From Pyropia haitanensis (taxonomy: Eukaryota; Rhodophyta; Bangiophyceae; Bangiales; Bangiaceae): DNA of 64,000 nucleotides. Each line of letters begins with the position of its first letter. Position 1 is the stretch's first letter. The translations under genes were made by a program, and so were the position numbers. Below, piece by piece: positions 1 through 9,100 of the stretch. Location of the stretch: contig SDUX01000001.1 in assembly GCA_008729055.1 (NCBI GenBank), forward strand, positions 3,974,485 through 4,038,484. The letters are read 5' to 3'. The notes below the pieces were generated by a model. The model searched no databases. It was given only the letters and a program-made list of their open reading frames with translations, and was not told the DNA's origin.

Positions 1-3000
1 GTGCGGGTGGAACCTCGGACATTGTGCGGGCGGCTCTATGGCTGGAATAAAAGATGCGCGCCCATTCCGCCGCCGGATCGTGTGCAGCATTGCTGTACAC
101 GCAAAAGTGGGCAAAAGTGGGCCAAAGTGGGCAAAAGTGGATAAGAAGCGGCCAACCACCCCATGCACGACCGTGCGGGTGGAACCTCGGACGTCGAGCG
201 GGCGGATCTATGGCTGGAATGAAGGATGCGAGCCAATTCGGCCGCCGGATTGCGTGCAGCATTGCTGTGCAAGCCAAAGTGGGCAAAAGTGGGCAAAAGT
301 GGGCAAAAGTGGGTAGGAAGTGGGTAAGAAGTGGGCAAAAAGTGGGCAAAAAGGGGGCCAAATCCGGACACAAATGGGCAATTGGAGGCAAGAAGTTTCC
401 AAAACTGCAAAGAAAACGGACGTGAAAGTGCCCAGATAGTGGTCCAACAGTGGCCAGAAAGTGCGCCGCGCCACCCAAACTGTCCACTGCGCGTTCCGCT
501 CGTCACACTGGCGTGGACGGTGTGATGGCGGAAAGTTTTGCACCGTCCATCACACCTGGCTGTCGGGATCCCCACGTGGCATAAACCATCCCACAATTTT
601 GACACGTGGAAACCGGCGCTCCACAAAACACTCGTTGCATCCAGCGGACGCGCCAACAAACGGGTCCGCCAACCACCCCATGCACGACCGTGCGGGCGGA
701 ACCTCGGACATTGTGCGGGCGGCTCTATGGCTGGAATAAAAGATGCGCGCCCATTCCGCCGCCGGATCGTGTGCAGCATTGCTGTACACGCAAAAGTGGG
801 CAAAAGTGGGCCAAAGTGGGCAAAAGTGGATAAGAAGCGGCCAACCACCCCATGCACGACCGTGCGGGTGGAACCTCGGACGTCGAGCGGGCGGATCTAT
901 GGCTGGAATGAAGGATGCGAGCCAATTCGGCCGCCGGATTGCGTGCAGCATTGCTGTGCAAGCCAAAGTGGGCAAAAGTGGGCAAAAGTGGGCAAAAGTG
1001 GGTAGGAAGTGGGTAAGAAGTGGGCAAAAAGTGGGCAAAAAGGGGGCCAAATCCGGACACAAATGGGCAATTGGAGGCAAGAAGTTTCCAAAACTGCAAA
1101 GAAAACGGACGTGAAAGTGCCCAGATAGTGGTCCAACAGTGGCCAGAAAGTGCGCCGCGCCACCCAAACTGTCCACTGCGCGTTCCGCTCGTCACACTGG
1201 CGTGGACGGTGTGATGGCGGAAAGTTTTGCACCGTCCATCACACCTGGCTGTCGGGATCCCCACGTGGCATAAAACCATCCCACAATTTTGACACGTGGA
1301 AACCGGCGCTCCACAAAACACTCGTTGCATCCAGCGGACGCGCCAACAAACGGGTCCGCCAACCACCCCATGCACGACCGTGCGGGCGGAACCTCGGACA
1401 TTGTGCGGGCGGGCTCTATGGCTGGAATAAAAGATGCGCCCATTCCGCCGCCGGATCGTGTGCAGCATTGCTGTACACGCAAAAGTGGGCAAAGTGGGCC
1501 AAAGTGGGCAAAAGTGGATAAGAAGCGGCCAACCACCCCATGCACGACCGTGCGGGTGGAACCTCGGACGTCGAGCGGGCGGATCTATGGCTGGAATGAA
1601 GGATGCGAGCCAATTCGGCCGCCGGATTGCGTGCAGCATTGCTGTGCAAGCCAAAGTGGGCAAAAAGTGGGCAAAAGTGGGCAAAGTGGGTAGGAAGTGG
1701 GTAAGAAGTGGGCAAAAAGTAGGCAAAAGGGGGCCAAATTGGGACACAAATGGGCAATTGGAGGCAAGAAGTTTCCAAACTGCAAAGAAAACGGACGTGA
1801 AAGTGCCCAGATAGTGGTCCAACAGTGGCCAGAAAGTGCGCCGCGCCACCCAAACTGTCCACTGCGCGTTCCGCTCGTCACACTGGCGTGGACGGTGTGA
1901 TGGCGGAAAGTTTTGCACCGTCCATCACACCTGGCTGTCGGGATCCCCACGTGGCATAAACCATCCCACAATTTGACACGTGGAAACCGGCGCTCCACAA
2001 AACACTCGTTGCATCCAGCGGACGCGCCAACAAACGGGTCCGCCAACCACCCCATGCACGACCGTGCGGCGGAACCTCGGACATTGTGCGGGCGGCTCTA
2101 TGGCTGGAATAAAAGATGCGCGCCCATTCCGCCGCCGGATCGTGTGCAGCATTGCTGTACACGCAAAAGTGGGCAAAAGTGGGCCAAAGTGGGCAAAAGT
2201 GGATAAGAAGCGGCCAACCACCCCATGCACGACCGTGCGGGTGGAACCTCGGACGTCGAGCGGGCGGATCTATGGCTGGAATGAAGGATGCGAGCCAATT
2301 CGGCCGCCGGATTGCGTGCAGCATTGCTGTGCAAGCCAAAGTGGGCAAAAGTGGGCAAAAGTGGGCAAAAGTGGGTAGGAAGTGGGTAAGAAGTGGGCAA
2401 AAAGTGGGCAAAAAGGGCGGCCAAATTGGACACAAATGGGCAATTGGAGGCAAGAAGTTTCCAAAACTGCAAAGAAAACGGACGTGAAAGTGCCCAGATA
2501 GTGGTCCAACAGTGGCCAGAAAGTGCGCCGCGCCACCCAAACTGTCCACTGCGCGTTCCGCTCGTCACACTGGCGTGGACGGTGTGATGGCGGAAAGTTT
2601 TGCACCGTCCATCACACCTGGCTGTCGGGATCCCCACGTGGCATAAACCATCCCACAATTTTGACACGTGGAAACCGGCGCTCCACAAAACACTCGTTGC
2701 ATCCAGCGGACGCGCCAACAAACGGGTCCGCCAACCACCCCATGCACGACCGTGCGGGGGAACCTCGGACATTGTGCGGGCGGCTCTATGGCTGGAATAA
2801 AAGATGCGCGCCCATTCCGCCGCCGGATCGTGTGCAGCATTGCTGTACACGCAAAAGTGGGCAAAAGTGGGCCAAAGTGGGCAAAAGTGGATAAGAAGCG
2901 GCCAACCACCCCATGCACGACCGTGCGGGTGGAACCTCGGACGTCGAGCGGGCGGATCTATGGCTGGAATGAAGGATGCGAGCCAATTCGGCCGCCGGAT

Positions 3001-3017
3001 TGCGTGCAGCATTGCTG
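1..3017. repeat. Satellite array, monomer family I (about 4.4 copies of 688 bp)
   Basis: Tandem head-to-tail copies with a period of about 688 bp; the opening bases (GTGCGGGTGGAACCTCGGAC) recur at about 690-bp steps. This subfamily is recognised by linked variants that later copies lack: CGCGCCAACAAACGGGTCCGCC-type sequence before the A half, GGCATAAACC after the first CACGTG, GGAAAGTTTTGC in the hairpin loop, TGCTGTGCAAGCC in the B half, AATTGGAGGC, GTGCCCAGATAG and GGCCAGAAAG. A few one-base indels occur, mostly at 1,400-1,980. No gene is supported: open frames here run on both strands and shift frame with each copy. The array continues beyond the left edge of the window. Confidence 0.95.
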
Positions 3018-3300
3018 TACAAGCAAAAGTGGGCAAAAGTGGGCAAAAGTGGGCAAAAGTGGGTAGGAAGTGGGTAAGAAGTGGGCAAAAAGTGGGCAAA
3101 AAGGGGGCCAAATCCGGACACAAATGGGCAATTGGGGCAAGAAGTTTCCAAAACTGCAAAGAAAACGGACGTGAAAGTCCCAGATAGTGGTCCAACAGTG
3201 GCCAGAAAGTGCGCCGCGCCACCCAAACTGTCCACTGCGCGTTCCGCTCGTCACACTGGCGTGGACGGTGTGATGGCGGAAAATTTGCACCGTCCATCAC
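3018..3300. repeat. Mosaic monomer joining satellite families I and II
   Basis: Within one monomer the diagnostic variants change from family I to family II. The B half still reads GATTGCGTGCAGC (family I) but goes straight on with GCTGTACAAGCAAAAG (family II) from about 3,017. AATTGGGG is family II type, GGCCAGAAAG near 3,200 is again family I, and GGAAAA at 3,278 and everything after it is family II. This interleaving is what gene conversion or unequal crossing-over between subfamilies would leave; a consensus error between the two families is the alternative. Confidence 0.7.
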
Positions 3301-5473
3301 ACCTGCTGTCGGGATGCGCACGTGGCAAAAACCATCCCACAATTTTGACACGTGGAAACCGGCGCTCCACAAAACACTCGTTGCATCCAACGGACGAGCC
3401 AACAAAGCGGTCGGCCAACCACCCCATGCACGACCGTGCGGGTGGAACTTCGGACATTGTGCGGGCGGCTCTATGGCTGGAATAAAAGATGCGCGCCCAT
3501 TCCGCCGCCGATCGTGTGCAGCATTGCTGTACACGCAAAAGTGGGCAAAAGTGGGCCAAAGTGGGCAAAAGTGGATAAGAAGCGGCCAACCACCCATCCA
3601 CGACCGTGCGGGTGGAACCTCGGACGTCGAGCGGGCGGATCTATGGCTGGAATGAAGGATGCGAGCCATTCGGCCGCCGGATCGCGTGCAGCATTGCTGT
3701 ACAAGCAAAAGTGGGCAAAAGTGGGCAAAAGTGGGCAAAAGTGGGTAGGAAGTGGTAAGAAGTGGGCAAAAAGTGGGCAAAAAGGGGGCCAAATCCGGAC
3801 ACAAATGGGCAATTGGGGGCAAGAAGTTTCCAAAACTGCAAAGAAAACGGACGTGAAAGTCCCCAGATAGTGGTCCAACAGTGGCCACAAAGTGCGCCGC
3901 GCCACCCAAACTGTCCACTGCGCGTTCCGCTCGTCACACTGGCGTGGACGGTGTGATGGCGGAAAACTTTGCACCGTCCATCACACCTGGCTGTCGGGAT
4001 GCCCACGTGGCAAAAACCATCCCACAATTTTGACACGTGGAAACCGGCGCTCCACAAAACACTCGTTGCATCCAACGGACGAGCCAACAAAGCGGTCGGC
4101 CAACCACCCCATGCACGACCGTGCGGGTGGAACTCGGACATTGTGCGGGCGGCTCTATGGCTGGAATAAAAGATGCGCGCCCATTCCGCCGCCGGATCGT
4201 GTGCAGCATTGCTGTACACGCAAAAGTGGGCAAAAGTGGGCCAAAGTGGGCAAAAGTGGATAAGAAGCGGCCAACCACCCCATCCACGACCGTGCGGGTG
4301 GAACCTCGGACGTCGAGCGGGCGGATCTATGGCTGGAATGAAGGATGCGAGCCAGTTCGGCCGCCGGATCGCGTGCAGCATTGCTGTACAAGCAAAAGTG
4401 GGCAAAAGTGGGCAAAAGTGGGCAAAAGTGGGTAGGAAGTGGGTAAGAAGTGGGCAAAAAGTGGGCAAAAAGGGGGCCAAATCCGGACACAAATGGGCAA
4501 TTGGGGGCAAGAAGTTTCCAAAACTGCAAAGAAAACGGACGTGAAAGTCCCCAGATAGTGGTCCAACAGTGGCCACAAAGTGCGCCGCGCCACCCAAACT
4601 GTCCACTGCGCGTTCCGCTCGTCACACTGGCGTGGACGGTGTGATGGCGGAAAACTTTGCACCGTCCATCACACCTGGCTGTCGGGATCCCACGTGGCAA
4701 AAACCATCCCACAATTTTGACACGTGGAAACCGGCGCTCCACAAAACACTCGTTGCATCCAACGGACGAGCCAACAAAGCGGTCGGCCAACCACCCCATG
4801 CACGACCGTGCGGGTGGAACTTCGGACATTGTGCGGGCGGCTCTATGGCTGGAATAAAAGATGCGCGCCCATTCCGCCGCCGGATCGTGTGCAGCATTGC
4901 TGTACACGCAAAAGTGGGCAAAAGTGGGCCAAAGTGGGCAAAAGTGGATAAGAAGCGGCCAACCACCCCATCCACGACCGTGCGGGTGGAACCTCGGACG
5001 TCGAGCGGGCGGATCTATGGCTGGAATGAAGGATGCGAGCCAGTTCGGCCGCCGGATCGCGTGCAGCATTGCTGTACAAGCAAAAGTGGGCAAAAGTGGG
5101 CAAAAGTGGGCAAAAGTGGGTAGGAAGTGGGTAAGAAGTGGGCAAAAAGTGGGCAAAAAGGGGGCCAAATCCGGACACAAATGGGCAATTGGGGGCAAGA
5201 AGTTTCCAAAACTGCAAAGAAAACGGACGTGAAAGTCCCAGATAGTGGTCCAACAGTGGCCACAAAGTGCGCCGCGCCACCCAAACTGTCCACTGCGCGT
5301 TCCGCTCGTCACACTGGCGTGGACGGTGTGATGGCGGAAAACTTTGCACCGTCCATCACACCTGGCTGTCGGGATCCCACGTGGCAAAAACCATCCCACA
5401 ATTTTGACACGTGGAAACCGGCGCTCCACAAAACACTCGTTGCATCCAACGGACGAGCCAACAAAGCGGTCGG

Positions 5474-5645
5474 CCAACCACCCCATGCACGACCGTGCGG
5501 GTGGAACTTCGGACATTGTGCGGGCGGCTCTATGGCTGGAATAAAAGATGCGCGCCCATTCCGCCGCCGGATCGTGTGCAGCATTGCTGTACACGCAAAA
5601 GTGGGCAAAAGTGGGCCAAAGTGGGCAAAAGTGGATAAGAAGCGG
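5474..5645 (+). repeat. Half-repeat A of the monomer (172 bp)
   Basis: It shares its order of landmarks with half B: CCAACCACCCCAT, CACGACCGTGCGGGTGGAAC, TCGGAC, GCGGGCGG, CTATGGCTGGAAT, CGGATCG, GTGCAGCATTGCTGTAC and the AAAAGTGGGC modules. The starts of A and B are exactly 172 bp apart. A differs from B by TTCGGACATTGTG (B: CTCGGACGTCGAG), AATAAAAGATGCGCGCCC (B: AATGAAGGATGCGAGCC) and fewer 10-bp modules, ending GTGGATAAGAAGCGG. Confidence 0.9.
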
Positions 5646-5817
5646 CCAACCACCCCATCCACGACCGTGCGGGTGGAACCTCGGACGTCGAGCGGGCGGA
5701 TCTATGGCTGGAATGAAGGATGCGAGCCAGTTCGGCCGCCGGATCGCGTGCAGCATTGCTGTACAAGCAAAAGTGGGCAAAAGTGGGCAAAAGTGGGCAA
5801 AAGTGGGTAGGAAGTGG
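5646..5817 (+). repeat. Half-repeat B of the monomer (172 bp)
   Basis: Diverged duplicate of half A, with the same landmarks in the same order. It carries the longer run of 10-bp modules: four GGG triplets at 5,775-5,777, 5,785-5,787, 5,795-5,797 and 5,805-5,807, each separated by exactly seven bases. The run then continues with GTGGGTAGGAAGTGGGTAAGAAGTGGGC past the end of the half-repeat. Confidence 0.88.
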
Positions 5818-5852
5818 GTAAGAAGTGGGCAAAAAGTGGGCAAAAAGGGGGC
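5769..5852 (+). repeat. 10-bp AAAAGTGGGC tandem module with G-quadruplex motif
   Basis: AAAAGTGGGC repeats in register every 10 bp, then degenerates to GTGGGTAGGAAGTGGGTAAGAAGTGGGCAAAA-type spacing and ends in a run of five G. The first four GGG tracts with 7-base loops fit the usual G3N1-7 quadruplex pattern on the + strand. The A4 tracts recur once per helical turn, the arrangement known to bend DNA. The same module occurs in every monomer at the equivalent position, with a shorter version in half A. Confidence 0.85.
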
Positions 5853-6012
5853 CAAATCCGGACACAAATGGGCAATTGGGGGCAAGAAGTTTCCAAAACT
5901 GCAAAGAAAACGGACGTGAAAGTCCCCAGATAGTGGTCCAACAGTGGCCACAAAGTGCGCCGCGCCACCCAAACTGTCCACTGCGCGTTCCGCTCGTCAC
6001 ACTGGCGTGGAC

Positions 6013-6050
6013 GGTGTGATGGCGGAAAACTTTGCACCGTCCATCACACC
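6013..6050 (+). repeat. Hairpin-forming inverted repeat in each monomer
   Basis: GGTGTGATGG (6,013-6,022) is the exact reverse complement of CCATCACACC (6,041-6,050). The stem extends inward by CGG (6,023-6,025) with CCG (6,037-6,039), leaving one bulged T at 6,040 and an 11-base loop, AAAACTTTGCA. That gives 13 pairs. Family I copies change the loop (AAAGTTTTGCA) but keep the stem. Confidence 0.8.
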
Positions 6051-6065
6051 TGGCTGTCGGGATCC

Positions 6066-6101
6066 CACGTGGCAAAAACCATCCCACAATTTTGACACGT
6101 G
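6066..6101. promoter_or_regulatory. Pair of CACGTG palindromes 30 bp apart (one pair per monomer)
   Basis: CACGTG occurs at 6,066-6,071 and again at 6,096-6,101, about three helical turns apart, so both sites face the same side of the helix. The extra C of the 689-bp copies lies upstream of the first site and leaves the spacing unchanged. CACGTG is the core of E-box/G-box sites for bHLH and bZIP proteins and of the Cbf1 (CDEI) site of budding-yeast centromeres. Binding is inference only. Confidence 0.5.
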
Positions 6102-9100
6102 GAAACCGGCGCTCCACAAAACACTCGTTGCATCCAACGGACGAGCCAACAAAGCGGTCGGCCAACCACCCCATGCACGACCGTGCGGGTGGAACTTCGG
6201 ACATTGTGCGGGCGGCTCTATGGCTGGAATAAAAGATGCGCGCCCATTCCGCCGCCGGATCGTGTGCAGCATTGCTGTACACGCAAAAGTGGGCAAAAGT
6301 GGGCCAAAGTGGGCAAAAGTGGATAAGAAGCGGCCAACCACCCCATCCACGACCGTGCGGGTGGAACCTCGGACGTCGAGCGGGCGGATCTATGGCTGGA
6401 ATGAAGGATGCGAGCCAGTTCGGCCGCCGGATCGCGTGCAGCATTGCTGTACAAGCAAAAGTGGGCAAAAGTGGGCAAAAGTGGGCAAAAGTGGGTAGGA
6501 AGTGGGTAAGAAGTGGGCAAAAAGTGGGCAAAAAGGGGGCCAAATCCGGACACAAATGGGCAATTGGGGGCAAGAAGTTTCCAAAACTGCAAAGAAAACG
6601 GACGTGAAAGTCCCCAGATAGTGGTCCAACAGTGGCCACAAAGTGCGCCGCGCCACCCAAACTGTCCACTGCGCGTTCCGCTCGTCACACTGGCGTGGAC
6701 GGTGTGATGGCGGAAAACTTTGCACCGTCCATCACACCTGGCTGTCGGGATCCCACGTGGCAAAAACCATCCCACAATTTTGACACGTGGAAACCGGCGC
6801 TCCACAAAACACTCGTTGCATCCAACGGACGAGCCAACAAAGCGGTCGGCCAACCACCCCATGCACGACCGTGCGGGTGGAACTTCGGACATTGTGCGGG
6901 CGGCTCTATGGCTGGAATAAAAGATGCGCGCCCATTCCGCCGCCGGATCGTGTGCAGCATTGCTGTACACGCAAAAGTGGGCAAAAGTGGGCCAAAGTGG
7001 GCAAAAGTGGATAAGAAGCGGCCAACCACCCCATCCACGACCGTGCGGGTGGAACCTCGGACGTCGAGCGGGCGGATCTATGGCTGGAATGAAGGATGCG
7101 AGCCAGTTCGGCCGCCGGATCGCGTGCAGCATTGCTGTACAAGCAAAAGTGGGCAAAAGTGGGCAAAAGTGGGCAAAAGTGGGTAGGAAGTGGGTAAGAA
7201 GTGGGCAAAAAGTGGGCAAAAAGGGGGCCAAATCCGGACACAAATGGGCAATTGGGGGCAAGAAGTTTCCAAAACTGCAAAGAAAACGGACGTGAAAGTC
7301 CCCAGATAGTGGTCCAACAGTGGCCACAAAGTGCGCCGCGCCACCCAAACTGTCCACTGCGCGTTCCGCTCGTCACACTGGCGTGGACGGTGTGATGGCG
7401 GAAAACTTTGCACCGTCCATCACACCTGGCTGTCGGGATCCCACGTGGCAAAAACCATCCCACAATTTTGACACGTGGAAACCGGCGCTCCACAAAACAC
7501 TCGTTGCATCCAACGGACGAGCCAACAAAGCGGTCGGCCAACCACCCCATGCACGACCGTGCGGGTGGAACTTCGGACATTGTGCGGGCGGCTCTATGGC
7601 TGGAATAAAAGATGCGCGCCCATTCCGCCGCCGGATCGTGTGCAGCATTGCTGTACACGCAAAAGTGGGCAAAAGTGGGCCAAAGTGGGCAAAAGTGGAT
7701 AAGAAGCGGCCAACCACCCCATCCACGACCGTGCGGGTGGAACCTCGGACGTCGAGCGGGCGGATCTATGGCTGGAATGAAGGATGCGAGCCAGTTCGGC
7801 CGCCGGATCGCGTGCAGCATTGCTGTACAAGCAAAAGTGGGCAAAAGTGGGCAAAAGTGGGCAAAAGTGGGTAGGAAGTGGGTAAGAAGTGGGCAAAAAG
7901 TGGGCAAAAAGGGGGCCAAATCCGGACACAAATGGGCAATTGGGGGCAAGAAGTTTCCAAAACTGCAAAGAAAACGGACGTGAAAGTCCCCAGATAGTGG
8001 TCCAACAGTGGCCACAAAGTGCGCCGCGCCACCCAAACTGTCCACTGCGCGTTCCGCTCGTCACACTGGCGTGGACGGTGTGATGGCGGAAAACTTTGCA
8101 CCGTCCATCACACCTGGCTGTCGGGATCCCACGTGGCAAAAACCATCCCACAATTTTGACACGTGGAAACCGGCGCTCCACAAAACACTCGTTGCATCCA
8201 ACGGACGAGCCAACAAAGCGGTCGGCCAACCACCCCATGCACGACCGTGCGGGTGGAACTTCGGACATTGTGCGGGCGGCTCTATGGCTGGAATAAAAGA
8301 TGCGCGCCCATTCCGCCGCCGGATCGTGTGCAGCATTGCTGTACACGCAAAAGTGGGCAAAAGTGGGCCAAAGTGGGCAAAAGTGGATAAGAAGCGGCCA
8401 ACCACCCCATCCACGACCGTGCGGGTGGAACCTCGGACGTCGAGCGGGCGGATCTATGGCTGGAATGAAGGATGCGAGCCAGTTCGGCCGCCGGATCGCG
8501 TGCAGCATTGCTGTACAAGCAAAAGTGGGCAAAAGTGGGCAAAAGTGGGCAAAAGTGGGTAGGAAGTGGGTAAGAAGTGGGCAAAAAGTGGGCAAAAAGG
8601 GGGCCAAATCCGGACACAAATGGGCAATTGGGGGCAAGAAGTTTCCAAAACTGCAAAGAAAACGGACGTGAAAGTCCCCAGATAGTGGTCCAACAGTGGC
8701 CACAAAGTGCGCCGCGCCACCCAAACTGTCCACTGCGCGTTCCGCTCGTCACACTGGCGTGGACGGTGTGATGGCGGAAAACTTTGCACCGTCCATCACA
8801 CCTGGCTGTCGGGATCCCACGTGGCAAAAACCATCCCACAATTTTGACACGTGGAAACCGGCGCTCCACAAAACACTCGTTGCATCCAACGGACGAGCCA
8901 ACAAAGCGGTCGGCCAACCACCCCATGCACGACCGTGCGGGTGGAACTTCGGACATTGTGCGGGCGGCTCTATGGCTGGAATAAAAGATGCGCGCCCATT
9001 CCGCCGCCGGATCGTGTGCAGCATTGCTGTACACGCAAAAGTGGGCAAAAGTGGGCCAAAGTGGGCAAAAGTGGATAAGAAGCGGCCAACCACCCCATCC

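Larger units (their letters stand above)
5474..6161 (+). repeat. Representative satellite monomer (688 bp)
   Basis: This copy starts at CCAACCACCCCATGCACG and ends where the same string recurs at 6,162. Layout: half A 5,474-5,645; half B 5,646-5,817, beginning CCAACCACCCCATCCACG; 10-bp modules at 5,597-5,634 (A) and 5,769-5,852 (B into the middle part); a middle segment without obvious internal repetition, 5,853-6,010; a hairpin 6,013-6,050; CACGTG at 6,066-6,071 and 6,096-6,101; then an A/C-rich stretch leading to the next copy. An AATAAA string lies in half A at 5,540-5,545. Most copies carry one BamHI site (GGATCC) just before the first CACGTG. Confidence 0.93.

Noticed and set aside
5490..5510. 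Pol III B-box-like string GGTTCCACCCG on the minus strand of each half-repeat
   Set aside because: It deviates from the consensus at two positions and no A box or T-run terminator is placed suitably, so no tRNA-like or SINE-like gene is supported.
5490..5530. CENP-B-box-like arrangement TTCG...CGGG in half A of each monomer
   Set aside because: The spacer between TTCG and CGGG is 9 bases (GACATTGTG) instead of the 7 required by the box consensus, and half B has CTCG, so the match is not good enough to claim.
5540..5545. AATAAA in half A as a polyadenylation signal
   Set aside because: It recurs in every monomer with no gene upstream; a hexamer alone is weak evidence.
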